Origin: Paraburkholderia sp. IMGN_8
Lineage (GTDB): Bacteria; Pseudomonadota; Gammaproteobacteria; Burkholderiales; Burkholderiaceae
Assembly (NCBI RefSeq): GCF_038050405.1
Contig: NZ_CP150900.1
Span: 3,286,001-3,350,000 of the forward strand
DNA length: 64,000 nucleotides
Reading direction: 5' to 3'
Position numbers and translations under genes: made by a program
Shown here: piece after piece, positions 8,264-18,171 of the stretch
How the letters are laid out: every line of letters begins with the position of its first letter
Position numbering within the stretch: position 1 is the stretch's first letter
Notes under the pieces: model-generated
Told to the model about the DNA's origin: nothing
The model's database searches: none
Seen by the model: the letters and a program-made list of their open reading frames with translations, nothing else

Positions 8264-9811
8264 TCATTCCGAACGCTGCGGATTCAACTTATCCACGTTC
8301 GAATACAGCTTGTTGAGCGCCGAGATATAGGCCTTCGCGGAAGCCGCGACGATATCCGGATCGGTGCCTACGCCGTTGACGATGCGCCCGCTCTTCGACA
8401 GCCGCACGGTCACTTCGCCCTGTGCCTGCGTGCCGGTGGTAATCGCGTTCACCGAATACAGCAGCAATTCCGAACCGCTGCCGACTTCCGTTTCGATCGC
8501 ATTGAGCGTGGCGTCGACCGGACCGTTGCCGCGCGCTTCGCCGGTCACTTCCTTGCCTTCGACCGAGAACACGATTTTCGCGTGCGGCTGCTCGCCGGTT
8601 TCCGAATGCTGCGACAGCGACAGGAACTTGTAGTGCTCCTTTTCCTGCGCCTCGGCCGATTCCTCAGTCACGATCGCGATGATGTCTTCGTCGAAGATTT
8701 CCGACTTGCGGTCGGCGAGTTCCTTGAAGCGCGCGAACGCGGTGTTCAGCTCGCCTTCGCTATCGAGCGCGATACCGAGTTCCTGCAGACGCTGCTTGAA
8801 CGCATTGCGGCCCGACAACTTGCCGAGCACGATCTTGTTCGCGCTCCAGCCCACGTCTTCGGCGCGCATGATTTCGTAGGTGTCGCGCGCTTTCAGCACG
8901 CCGTCCTGATGGATGCCCGACGCATGCGCAAACGCGTTCGCACCGACCACCGCCTTGTTCGGCTGCACGACGAAACCGGTGATTTGCGACACCAGCTTCG
9001 AAGCCGGCACGATCTGCGTCGTATCGAGACCGATATCGAGGCCGAAGTAATCCTTGCGAGTCTTCACCGCCATCACGATTTCTTCAAGCGACGTATTGCC
9101 CGCGCGTTCGCCCAAACCGTTGATCGTGCACTCGACCTGACGCGCGCCGCCAATCTTCACGCCGGCCAGCGAGTTTGCAACCGCCATGCCGAGGTCGTTA
9201 TGGCAATGCACGGAGAACACCGCCTTATGCGAGTTCGGAATGCGCTCGCGCAGCGTCTTCACGAGCTGGCCGTACAGTTCCGGCACGCCGTAGCCGACCG
9301 TGTCCGCGATATTGATGGTGGTCGCGCCTTCGGCGATCACCGCTTCGAGCACGCGGCACAGGAAATCCATATCCGAGCGGCTGCCGTCTTCCGGCGAAAA
9401 CTCGATGTCGTCAGTGAACTTGCGCGCGAAACGCACCGCCAGCTTCGCCTGCTCGAACACCTGGTCCGGCGTCATGCGCAGCTTCTTTTCCATGTGTAGC
9501 GGCGACGTTGCGATAAATGTGTGGATGCGGAAACGATCGGCGGGCTTGAGCGCATCAGCGGCGCGCTGGATGTCTTTGTCGTTGGCGCGGGCGAGCGAAC
9601 AGATCGTGCTGTCCTTGATCAGCCCCGCGATCGTGTGGATCGAATCGAAATCGCCGTTCGAGCTGGCTGCGAAGCCCGCTTCGATCACATCCACCTTCAT
9701 CCGTTCCAATTGCTTCGCAATGCGGATTTTTTCTTCTTTCGTCATCGACGCACCGGGCGATTGTTCGCCGTCACGCAAGGTCGTGTCGAATATGATCAGT
9801 TTGTCGGCCAT
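8264..9811 (-). CDS. leuA: 2-isopropylmalate synthase
   Basis: This 515-residue enzyme condenses 2-oxoisovalerate with acetyl-CoA, the first committed step of leucine synthesis. The DRE-TIM metallolyase motif [11 protein letters not shown] opens the barrel, metal ligands lie in HCHNDLG, and [13 protein letters not shown] is the family signature. A C-terminal LeuA dimer domain (about 390-500) is the leucine feedback site. Start 9811 ([11 protein letters not shown]) has AGGAGACCC upstream; an upstream in-frame start adding 22 residues is rejected. A strong promoter lies about 225-250 bases upstream, and the leader between encodes a short Leu-containing peptide, suggesting attenuation. Confidence 0.97.
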   Translation of the reverse strand: MADKLIIFDTTLRDGEQSPGASMTKEEKIRIAKQLERMKVDVIEAGFAASSNGDFDSIHTIAGLIKDSTICSLARANDKDIQRAADALKPADRFRIHTFIATSPLHMEKKLRMTPDQVFEQAKLAVRFARKFTDDIEFSPEDGSRSDMDFLCRVLEAVIAEGATTINIADTVGYGVPELYGQLVKTLRERIPNSHKAVFSVHCHNDLGMAVANSLAGVKIGGARQVECTINGLGERAGNTSLEEIVMAVKTRKDYFGLDIGLDTTQIVPASKLVSQITGFVVQPNKAVVGANAFAHASGIHQDGVLKARDTYEIMRAEDVGWSANKIVLGKLSGRNAFKQRLQELGIALDSEGELNTAFARFKELADRKSEIFDEDIIAIVTEESAEAQEKEHYKFLSLSQHSETGEQPHAKIVFSVEGKEVTGEARGNGPVDATLNAIETEVGSGSELLLYSVNAITTGTQAQGEVTVRLSKSGRIVNGVGTDPDIVAASAKAYISALNKLYSNVDKLNPQRSE

Positions 9812-9933
9812 GTCGGGTCTCCTGAGGAGTCGGTCAATTGTGGGGATCGGATATTGGAATTCGGGTGTTTGCGCCACCGCTGGCGACGCTCAACCACAGA
9901 CGAGGCAGACGGAGGGCAGAAAACGATAAGCGA

Positions 9934-10029
9934 TCAGCGCGGTAGGCGCGCTAGCGCTGGCACGCTTAGCGACGCGCCGGCCTGGTGAGGCTCGTGTTGA
10001 AACGTGTCGAGAAGCGGGAACGCAGTCAT
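9934..10029 (-). CDS. candidate leucine leader peptide of leuA (31 codons)
   Basis: A 31-codon ORF in the leuA leader encodes MTAFPLLDTF...ARLPR. It has five leucines. Codons 21, 26 and 29 are CTA, normally very rare in this GC-rich genome and the codon used for Leu runs in the E. coli leuL leader. Its ATG sits where transcription from the upstream TATAGT element should begin, so the message would be leaderless, as known for trpL in rhizobia. Two mutually exclusive hairpins overlap its 3' end: 9936-9952 (AGCGCG/CGCGCT) and about 9947-9977 (CGCTA/TAGCG core). No clean U-tract terminator follows. That it is translated is inference. Confidence 0.45.
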   Translation of the reverse strand: MTAFPLLDTFQHEPHQAGASLSVPALARLPR

Positions 10030-10035
10030 CCGATG

Positions 10036-10064
10036 ACTATAGCGGCATTCCCGCGATCGTGCAA
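10036..10064 (-). promoter_or_regulatory. leuA promoter
   Basis: TTGCAC (10059-10064) and TATAGT (10036-10041) with an ideal 17-base spacer form a near-consensus sigma70 promoter reading toward leuA. The expected start of transcription is about 10029, leaving a leader of roughly 218 bases. Confidence 0.8.
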
Positions 10065-10110
10065 TTGGCGTCACACCTGCCCCTGAGCGGCTTGAAACAC
10101 GGCCTGAACA

Positions 10111-10145
10111 ACGAGAAACGGCAGCCCGAAGGCCGCCGCTTTTTC
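10111..10145 (-). terminator. intrinsic terminator after pssA
   Basis: CGGCGGCC-TTCG-GGCTGCCG on the minus strand (10119-10138) is a stable tetraloop hairpin followed by TTTCTCGTT. The opposite side has CTTTTTC, so it could work both ways. Confidence 0.75.
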
Positions 10146-10189
10146 ATCTTGCCGACATGCGAATGTGCTGCCGCGCTTACTTGCCAGGC

Positions 10190-11059
10190 TTACCTGTCGC
10201 GTTGCACCGAACGAGCCGGATTCGCCCTGCCCCGCACCGCCTGATAAGCCCAGAACGCATAGCCCGACAGACCGTACAGCACGAACAGACCGAACAGCAT
10301 CAGCGGCGGATCGGACGACACCAGCACGAAGGCGACCACCACCAGCAGAATCACGCCGAACGGCACGCGATGCCGCACATCGAGCGCCTTGCCGCTGTAG
10401 AACGGCGCGTTCGACACCATCGTCACACCGGCGTAGATGGTCAGCACGAAAGCCACCCAAGGCAGCCACACCAGCTTGAGCGGCACGCGGTTGTCGGTCG
10501 CGAGCCACACAAAACCGGCGATCAGTGCCGCCGCGGCCGGACTCGGCATGCCTTGGAAGAAGCGCTTATCGACCACGCCGATGTTCGTATTGAAGCGCGC
10601 AAGACGCAACGCCGCCCCCGAACAGTAGACAAACGCTGCAAGCCAGCCCCAGCGGCCGAGATCCTTCAGGATCCACTCGTACATCACCAGCGCCGGGGCC
10701 ACGCCGAACGACACCATGTCCGACAGGCTGTCGAACTGTTCGCCGAATGCGCTCTGCGTATGCGTCATGCGGGCGACGCGGCCGTCCATCCCGTCGAGCA
10801 CCATCGCCACGAAGATCGCGATCGCCGCGACCTCGAAGCGCACGTTCATCGCCTGCACCACGGCGAAGAAGCCGCAGAAGAGTGCAGCGGTGGTGAACGC
10901 GTTCGGCAGCAGATAAATGCCGCGCCTTCTCAGGAACTGCTGACGCTGCGCACGCCGGCTATCGACTGCCGGCGACTCCGCCACGATCGGCTTGTTGCGG
11001 CGGAACGGACGCGGCAGCGGTCCATTGTTGCGGGGTCGACGCGGTTTGAATGCGGCCAT
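10190..11059 (-). CDS. pssA: CDP-diacylglycerol--serine O-phosphatidyltransferase
   Basis: This 289-residue membrane enzyme makes phosphatidylserine from CDP-diacylglycerol and L-serine. It carries the complete CDP-alcohol phosphotransferase motif DG-x2-AR-x8-G-x3-D-x3-D (DGRVAR ... GEQFDSLSD), with the metal-binding aspartates intact. About eight hydrophobic segments follow a basic N-terminal tail (1-45), as in the subclass II Burkholderia and Bacillus type. It lies 23 bases downstream of psd in the same direction, so the two successive steps of phosphatidylethanolamine synthesis are co-transcribed. Confidence 0.95.
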   Translation of the reverse strand: MAAFKPRRPRNNGPLPRPFRRNKPIVAESPAVDSRRAQRQQFLRRRGIYLLPNAFTTAALFCGFFAVVQAMNVRFEVAAIAIFVAMVLDGMDGRVARMTHTQSAFGEQFDSLSDMVSFGVAPALVMYEWILKDLGRWGWLAAFVYCSGAALRLARFNTNIGVVDKRFFQGMPSPAAAALIAGFVWLATDNRVPLKLVWLPWVAFVLTIYAGVTMVSNAPFYSGKALDVRHRVPFGVILLVVVAFVLVSSDPPLMLFGLFVLYGLSGYAFWAYQAVRGRANPARSVQRDR

Positions 11060-11082
11060 CGGAAATCCTCCTTTGTGCCGCT

Positions 11083-11721
11083 TTATAGTTCAGCAAGGAT
11101 CGTGGACGACGCGGAAACCTTCTCGCCGATCGACACACGCGGACGGCTGCCAACCGGCAGATACACGTCGACGCGCGAGCCAAAACGGATGAATCCATAA
11201 CGTTGACCACGCGTGAGCGGCTCACCCGCTCGAACGTAGCAAAGAATTCGCCGCGCGATCAGACCGGCGATCTGCACCGACGTCACCGTCTGACCGCTAG
11301 CCATTTCGATCACCAGCGCGTTGCGCTCGTTTTCGAGCGAAGCCTTGTCCACCGCGGCATTCAGATAGGCGCCCGGAAAATATTCGACCTTCGAGATCGC
11401 ACCATCCACCGGCGAGCGTTGCGAGTGGACGTTGAAGACGTTCATGAACACGCTGATTTTCAGCGCTTCACGGTTGGCATACGGATCATGCGCTGTTTCG
11501 ACTGCGACGATGCGGCCGTCGGCCGGGCACAGCACGGCATTCGCCTGGGTAGGAATCGGGCGTGCCGGATCGCGGAAGAACTGCACGACGAAGATCAGGA
11601 TCAGCCAGAACAGCCATGCAAAGCCGAACCCCGCGAAGGCATGGACCAGCAATGCTACGACGGCCGCGATGGCGATGAACGGCCAGCCTTCTCGCGCGAT
11701 GATCGGATGAGGGTAATTCAT
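11083..11721 (-). CDS. psd: phosphatidylserine decarboxylase proenzyme
   Basis: This 212-residue, short (type II) decarboxylase converts phosphatidylserine to phosphatidylethanolamine. Self-cleavage between Gly and Ser in RFGSRVDV near the C-terminus would generate the pyruvoyl cofactor. An N-terminal membrane anchor (about 15-45) precedes FFRDPAR and the CPADGRIV segment, and [13 protein letters not shown] contains the usual active-site histidine. Start 11721 ([15 protein letters not shown]) is the conserved one; the upstream in-frame extension reads through the ilvC terminator and is rejected. Confidence 0.95.
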   Translation of the reverse strand: MNYPHPIIAREGWPFIAIAAVVALLVHAFAGFGFAWLFWLILIFVVQFFRDPARPIPTQANAVLCPADGRIVAVETAHDPYANREALKISVFMNVFNVHSQRSPVDGAISKVEYFPGAYLNAAVDKASLENERNALVIEMASGQTVTSVQIAGLIARRILCYVRAGEPLTRGQRYGFIRFGSRVDVYLPVGSRPRVSIGEKVSASSTILAEL

Positions 11722-11758
11722 GGATGGCTTCTGTATTTTTGTAAAACCGTAGGATAGC

Positions 11759-11796
11759 AAAAGCCGCCCAGGGTTCAGCACCCTTGGACGGCTTTT
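11759..11796 (-). terminator. intrinsic terminator after ilvC
   Basis: On the minus strand AAAAGCCGTCC pairs imperfectly with GGGCGGCTTTT around an inner AAGGGT/ACCCT stem (11759-11796), giving a long hairpin ending in TTTT. It separates ilvC from psd. Confidence 0.85.
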
Positions 11797-11851
11797 CGAC
11801 ATGTCCGGCGCATGCGACAGTGCGCCGCGCCGGTCAAGAGCAAAGACTAGC

Positions 11852-13494
<1,643 letters not shown>

Positions 13495-13606
13495 GTTTCG
13501 CTTCTTCCAGATGTTTTGTCGATGTATGCGAGCGGCTTCGCGCCGCTTCGTCCGCTTTCGCCCTTTGTGGAGGCGCGCATGACGAAGCCAACGCTAGAAA
13601 CCGTCG

Positions 13607-15370
13607 TTATAGATCTTCCGAACCCATGAGCATCTCGGTGATGCCCTTGCCGGCCTGAACCATCGGCCAGACGTTTTCGGTCGGATCGGTCTGGAAGTCG
13701 AGAAACACCGTGCGATCTTTCAGGCGCAGCGCTTCTTTGAGCGCCGGCTCGACGTCCGCCGTGCGTTCGATACGCATGCCGACATGGCCGTACGCTTCAG
13801 CAAGCTTCACGAAATCCGGCAGCGCATCCATGTACGAATGCGAATAGCGCTTGCTGTATTCGATCTGCTGCCACTGGCGCACCATGCCCAGATAGCGGTT
13901 ATTCAGCGAAATGATCTTGATCGGCGTCTCGTACTGCTTGCAGGTCGACAGTTCCTGAATGCACATCTGGATCGAGCCTTCGCCCGTAATACAGAGCACG
14001 TCGTCGTCCGGGTGCGCCATCTTCACGCCCATCGCCGCCGGCAGGCCGAAGCCCATCGTGCCGAGACCACCGGAATTGATCCAGCGGCGCGGCTTGTTGA
14101 AGCGATAGAACTGCGCGGCCCACATCTGGTGCTGGCCGACGTCGGAACAGACGAAGGCATTGCCATCGGTCAGTTCCCACGCCTTTTCCACCACGTATTG
14201 CGGCTTGATGATGTCGCTCTTGCGATCGAACTTCAGGCAGTCTTTCGCGCGCCAGGCTTCGATGTCCTTCCACCAGTCGGCAAGCGCCGCGGTGTCGGGG
14301 CCATGTTCGGCCGTTTGCAACTGCTCGATCAGCTCCTTGAGCACTTCCTTCACGTCGCCGACGATCGGAATGTCGACCTTGACGCGCTTGGAGATGGAAG
14401 AAGGATCGATGTCGATATGGATGATCTTGCGCGGCTGCGACGCGAAGTGCGCCGGGTCGCCGATCACACGGTCGTCGAAACGCGCGCCGATGGCGATCAG
14501 CACGTCGCAGTGCTGCATCGCCATGTTGGCTTCGTACGTGCCGTGCATGCCGAGCATGCCGAGGAATTTCTTGTCGCTCGCGCGGTAGCCGCCCAGACCC
14601 ATCAACGTGTTGGTGACCGGGTAGCCGAGCAGATCGGCGAACTGGTTCAGCTCACGCGATGCATCCGCGAGGATGATGCCGCCGCCGGTGTAGATGTACG
14701 GGCGCCTGGCCGACAGCAGCAAGGCAACCGCCTTGCGGATCTGGCCGGAGTGACCTTTCGTGACCGGGTTGTACGAGCGGAGCGTTACCGTCTTGAGCGG
14801 TTCGTACTGGCAAGGCGCCTTCGACACGTCTTTCGGAATGTCGATCAGCACCGGGCCGGGACGGCCGGTACGGGCGATATAGAAAGCTTTCTTGACGGTA
14901 GCGGCGAGGTCGCGCACGTCCTTCACGAGGAAGTTGTGCTTCACGCAAGGGCGCGTGATGCCGACCGTATCGCACTCCTGGAACGCATCCTGGCCGATCG
15001 CGGCGGTAGGCACCTGGCCGCTGATCACCACCATCGGGATCGAATCCATGTAGGCGGTGGCAATGCCGGTCACCGCATTGGTGACGCCGGGGCCGGAGGT
15101 CACGAGGCATACACCGACTTTGCCGGTGGAACGCGCATAGGCGTCGGCGGCGTGGACTGCGGCCTGCTCGTGGCGCACGAGGACGTGCTGGAATTTGTCC
15201 TGCTTGTACAGCTCGTCGTAAATGTAAAGTACCGAGCCGCCGGGATAGCCCCACACAAACTCGACGTCTTCGTCGGCCAGTGCCTTCATGAGCACGGTGG
15301 CGCCGATAGAGTCAGCTTCAGGAGGGGAAGTCGTATCCGACGTGGAGAATTCCGCGCTGGGCATATTCAT
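13607..15370 (-). CDS. ilvI: acetolactate synthase large (catalytic) subunit
   Basis: This 587-residue ThDP-dependent enzyme makes acetolactate or acetohydroxybutyrate. The catalytic glutamate lies in RHEQAAVHAADAYARSTGK, and the FAD/quinone-binding middle domain is present. The ThDP-binding segment reads GEGSIQMCIQEL ... LNNRYLG, with Glu in place of the usual Asp of GDG, a conservative change that should still coordinate Mg. It could equally be named ilvB. The start 15370 is preceded by AAAGGTGAATT. A TTGACC-N17-TATCGT promoter lies 150-175 bases upstream, and the gene is divergent from a sigma factor gene. Confidence 0.97.
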   Translation of the reverse strand: MNMPSAEFSTSDTTSPPEADSIGATVLMKALADEDVEFVWGYPGGSVLYIYDELYKQDKFQHVLVRHEQAAVHAADAYARSTGKVGVCLVTSGPGVTNAVTGIATAYMDSIPMVVISGQVPTAAIGQDAFQECDTVGITRPCVKHNFLVKDVRDLAATVKKAFYIARTGRPGPVLIDIPKDVSKAPCQYEPLKTVTLRSYNPVTKGHSGQIRKAVALLLSARRPYIYTGGGIILADASRELNQFADLLGYPVTNTLMGLGGYRASDKKFLGMLGMHGTYEANMAMQHCDVLIAIGARFDDRVIGDPAHFASQPRKIIHIDIDPSSISKRVKVDIPIVGDVKEVLKELIEQLQTAEHGPDTAALADWWKDIEAWRAKDCLKFDRKSDIIKPQYVVEKAWELTDGNAFVCSDVGQHQMWAAQFYRFNKPRRWINSGGLGTMGFGLPAAMGVKMAHPDDDVLCITGEGSIQMCIQELSTCKQYETPIKIISLNNRYLGMVRQWQQIEYSKRYSHSYMDALPDFVKLAEAYGHVGMRIERTADVEPALKEALRLKDRTVFLDFQTDPTENVWPMVQAGKGITEMLMGSEDL

Positions 15371-15517
15371 AATTCACCTTTCGAATTTTCGGCAAAAAAT
15401 TGATCGGGTGCTCTCTGCCGGGCTTGTGGCTCGGGTTCAAGCGGCGCGTCCAGTTGACAGGTGAGCTTCTTGGGCCACACCTCAATTGAGACAAGTCACT
15501 TATGTTGCGAACCAGCG

Positions 15518-15546
15518 ACGATATCTGCAGAAGGCCGCGCGGTCAA
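15518..15546 (-). promoter_or_regulatory. promoter of the ilvI-ilvH-ilvC operon
   Basis: TTGACC (15541-15546) and TATCGT (15518-15523), 17 bases apart, read toward ilvI, leaving a leader of about 140 bases. The leader has no ATG-started leader peptide; a GTG ORF there has no ribosome binding site. The 352-base divergent region to the sigma gene holds nothing else that is clear. Confidence 0.7.
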
Positions 15547-15722
15547 GCAAATATTGCCCTGGCGCCCTGCCCCCGTATCTCTTTATTGAGCGAAAGTTTG
15601 TTATAGAGATGCAAGGTAGGTCACGTTTCGCCCCAGCGGCGCAAAAGTTTGTTAGCATCCGCGAGTTTTACGACATTTTTCGACCGATTACGCGCACGCT
15701 CGCTGCGCCGACCCCCAAACGG

Positions 15723-16286
15723 ATGGCATCAGACAAGGAACTCGCCGATTTTCTGGCGGGCGTCGAAAGGCGCGCATTCAAGCAGACGGTCTACGCCGTG
15801 CGGGACGACGACGCCTCGCTGGATATCGTGCAGGACGCGATGATCAAGCTCGCCGAAAAATATGGCGACCGTCCGGCCGCCGAACTGCCGCTATTGTTTC
15901 AGCGTATTCTCCAGAATGCGATGCACGACTATTTTCGTCGGCAGAAAGTGCGCAATACTTGGGTTAGTCTGTTTTCGTCGCTCGGCAACCCCGATGACGA
16001 CGAATTCGACCCGCTCGAAACATTCGAGGCCCAGCAAGGCTCGGCGGGCTCCGAGAGCAACGAGCAGAAGCTCGAACGCGAACAGGTCTTACAGTTAATC
16101 GACGACGAGATCCAAAAATTACCGGCACGTCAACGGGAGGCGTTTCTCATGCGTTATTGGGAAGATATGGATGTCGCCGAGACTGCCGCCGCGATGGGCT
16201 GCTCCGAAGGCAGTGTGAAAACGCACTGCTCGCGGGCCACCCACACGCTGGCGCAAGCGCTCAAGGCTAAAGGAATCACGCTATGA
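15723..16286 (+). CDS. ECF-like RNA polymerase sigma factor
   Basis: This 187-residue sigma70-family protein has region 2 (ASLDIVQDAMIKLAEKY, then FQRILQNAMHDYFRRQKVRN, residues about 35-85) and region 4 (LPARQREAFLMRYWEDMDVAETAAAMGCSEGSVKTH, about 130-175). A charged, non-conserved linker lies between. Start ATG 15723 (MASDKELADFLAG) is favoured because the 79 codons upstream have no sigma-like features. The next gene overlaps it by 4 bases and encodes a single-pass membrane protein, the usual arrangement for a sigma/anti-sigma pair. The regulon is unknown. Confidence 0.85.
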   Translation: MASDKELADFLAGVERRAFKQTVYAVRDDDASLDIVQDAMIKLAEKYGDRPAAELPLLFQRILQNAMHDYFRRQKVRNTWVSLFSSLGNPDDDEFDPLETFEAQQGSAGSESNEQKLEREQVLQLIDDEIQKLPARQREAFLMRYWEDMDVAETAAAMGCSEGSVKTHCSRATHTLAQALKAKGITL

Positions 16287-16711
16287 GCTCCCTCGAAACT
16301 AAAGAACTCGAGTTCGCCCGGCAGGTACGCCGCGCGCTCGACGAAAACGCCGCCAGCATTCCGTCCGCAACAGTCGATCGACTCGCTGCGGCGCGCCGCG
16401 CGGCGCTTGCCCGCAAGAAGCCCGAAACAGTGAGCGCGCCGGTGTTCGTGCCCGCATTCGCCGGTGCCGGCATGCCGGCCGGTATGCCACAACTCGAAGC
16501 CCCGCAGCGCCGCCGTTCGCCGCTGCGCCGCTTTGCGCTCGCCTGGCCGCTCGTGGCGCTGGTCGTCAGCCTTGTGGGCATCGCCTACTGGGAAGACCAG
16601 CAGCACACCGCCGAACTCGCCGATATCGATGCCGCAATGCTGAGCGACGATTTGCCGCTCAATGCGTATCTCGACCACGGCTTCAACGCGTACCTATCGC
16701 GCGCGCGCTGA
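16283..16711 (+). CDS. DUF3619-like single-pass membrane protein, candidate anti-sigma factor
   Basis: This 142-residue protein starts at ATG 16283, overlapping the sigma gene stop by four bases (ATGA), which implies translational coupling. The cytoplasmic N-terminal part (FARQVRRALDENAASIPSATVDRLAAARRAAL) is helical. A membrane segment covers about residues 87-106 (FALAWPLVALVVSLVGIAYW). The C-terminal tail is short and periplasmic (DLPLNAYLDHGFNAYL). It resembles the family annotated DUF3619. The role as an anti-sigma factor is inferred from position and topology only. Confidence 0.7.
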   Translation: MSSLETKELEFARQVRRALDENAASIPSATVDRLAAARRAALARKKPETVSAPVFVPAFAGAGMPAGMPQLEAPQRRRSPLRRFALAWPLVALVVSLVGIAYWEDQQHTAELADIDAAMLSDDLPLNAYLDHGFNAYLSRAR

Positions 16712-16727
16712 GCGGGAGATTCCTCGG

Positions 16728-17480
16728 GTGAGTTACAAGCGCGGCTTGGCCGTTGTTTTCGGATGTGCGATTGCGGCCCTGGTGTCGTTCGCCGCAACGT
16801 ATCCGCGCTTTTATCCGAGCCCGTCGACCGCCGCCGCGCCTGCCGCTGGCGGAGCGACCGCCAAAGCGCCTGCCCCGACCCTCGCTGTCGATTTGCCCAG
16901 CCTGCCTGGCAGCAACAGTCCGTTGGCATGGGCGCGTCTGACTACCGCCGAGCGCGTGGCGCTGGCGCCGTTCGCCAGCCAATGGGACTCCTTCAGCGAC
17001 GAACGCAAGCGCAAATGGATCAAGATAGCGTCGCGTTACTCGAAGTTATCACCCGATGCGCAAAAACGCCTGCATGACCGGATGGCTGAATGGGTGCGCA
17101 TGACGCCCGATCAGCGGCGCGTCGCACGCGAAAACTACCAGGTGTCGAAGGAATTGCCGCGCGAGACACGCCAGAACGCGTGGAAGGCCTACCAGCAACT
17201 GCCCGAAGAACAGAAGGAGCGGCTCGCCGCCAGCGAGCGCAAACGGCGGCCCAGCGTAGTCAGCGCGCCGCCGTCGGGCAGGACCGAAATCAAGGGGCTC
17301 GATCGTTTGGTCAATGCGCGTGAGCATGGCGCGAGCAGCGCCGCAGCGGTGAGCGCCGCGGCTGGCGCGTCGTTGCCGAGCCCGGACATGCCCGCCATTC
17401 CCGCCGCGGGAAGCTTCGTGCCCGCCACGCCGGTACCGGTCTCGCCCTCCGAGGCGCCGTCGATCTTCAACGGCTCCTGA
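16728..17480 (+). CDS. DUF3106-like periplasmic protein
   Basis: This 250-residue protein starts at GTG 16728, preceded by GGGAG, 16 bases after the DUF3619-like gene. A signal anchor (LAVVFGCAIAALVSFAATY) leads into a Pro/Ala-rich stretch. Next comes a helical domain (about 70-165) with repeated WxxhTxxERxALAPh and RKRKWIKIASRYSKLSPDAQKRL motifs. This pattern matches DUF3106 and resembles small periplasmic helical sensors such as CpxP or ZraP in character, though homology is not claimed. The C-terminal 85 residues are low-complexity Ala/Pro/Ser. It probably acts with the upstream sigma/anti-sigma pair. Confidence 0.65.
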   Translation: MSYKRGLAVVFGCAIAALVSFAATYPRFYPSPSTAAAPAAGGATAKAPAPTLAVDLPSLPGSNSPLAWARLTTAERVALAPFASQWDSFSDERKRKWIKIASRYSKLSPDAQKRLHDRMAEWVRMTPDQRRVARENYQVSKELPRETRQNAWKAYQQLPEEQKERLAASERKRRPSVVSAPPSGRTEIKGLDRLVNAREHGASSAAAVSAAAGASLPSPDMPAIPAAGSFVPATPVPVSPSEAPSIFNGS

Positions 17481-17515
17481 TTGGAGCCCGGCCCCGTTCA
17501 CAGCCCCCAGCCCCC

Positions 17516-18037
17516 GTGCCCCAGCCGCTCACGACCTTCGCGCTACCCGCCGACGCCTCCGGCACCGTCCCCACCGTGCGCCGGCGCCTCGCCGCGCTGC
17601 TTTACGAAGCCGTGATCCTGTTCGGCGTCGTGTTTATCGCCGGTTATCTGTTCAGCACGTTGACGCAGCAGCGCAACGGCCTGACCCATCACAACATTCT
17701 CGCGGCATGGATCGGCCTGGTGGTCGGGCTGTACTTCGTCTGGTTCTGGACCCACGGCGGGCAGACCCTGCCGATGAAAACCTGGCGCCTGCGCGTCGTC
17801 GCCGCTGACGGTGCGCCGCTCTCCACCGGCCGCGCGATCGTCCGCTATGTGCTGGCCTGGCTGTGGCTTTTGCCGCCGCTCGCGTTGCATCCGCTACTGG
17901 GTCTCGCCGTGCCGCAGACGCTCGTCATCGCCGCTATCTGGTTCGTGCTGTGGGCCGCTACCGGCCGCGTCGACCCGCAGCGCCAATTCCTGCACGACCG
18001 GCTCGCCGGTACACGCGTGATCGGCGTCACGCGCTGA
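17516..18037 (+). CDS. RDD family membrane protein
   Basis: This 173-residue protein has the RDD-domain layout: an Arg-rich entry (VRRRLAALLYEAVILFGVVF), a HGGQTLPMKTWRLRVV loop after the second helix, and DPQRQFLHDRLAGTRVI at the C-terminus. Three or four membrane segments are evident. The assigned start is GTG 17516, without a good ribosome binding site, so the N-terminus is uncertain. It follows the DUF3106-like gene by 35 bases and completes a four-gene plus-strand cluster. The function of most RDD proteins is unknown. Confidence 0.75.
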   Translation: MPQPLTTFALPADASGTVPTVRRRLAALLYEAVILFGVVFIAGYLFSTLTQQRNGLTHHNILAAWIGLVVGLYFVWFWTHGGQTLPMKTWRLRVVAADGAPLSTGRAIVRYVLAWLWLLPPLALHPLLGLAVPQTLVIAAIWFVLWAATGRVDPQRQFLHDRLAGTRVIGVTR

Positions 18038-18109
18038 CCCAACGGATTTCCCGGCAATTCACGCTGCCGCCTTTTCCAACTCCCACGCAGTAATAAGAAC
18101 TTCTTGTGA

Positions 18110-18127
18110 CTGTCACGGCACGGTCAC
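18110..18127 (+). promoter_or_regulatory. PHO-box-like site (PhoB) upstream of the plcP-like operon
   Basis: CTGTCAC-GGCA-CGGTCAC matches the PhoB consensus CTGTCAT-N4-CTGTCAT at 11 of 14 positions, with the correct 11-base period. It ends 44 bases before the ATG of the metallophosphoesterase gene. A weak -10 (CAATAC) begins about 12 bases downstream, the spacing expected when a PHO box replaces the -35 element. Confidence 0.55.
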
Positions 18128-18171
18128 GCGCAACTGGCGCAATACGGGCACCGCAACTCGACGCGTGAGCC

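Noticed and set aside
15367..15480. GTG-started 37-codon ORF in the ilvI leader whose TGA overlaps the ilvI ATG
   Set aside because: No usable ribosome binding site spacing, few branched-chain codons, and no attenuator-like hairpin pair.
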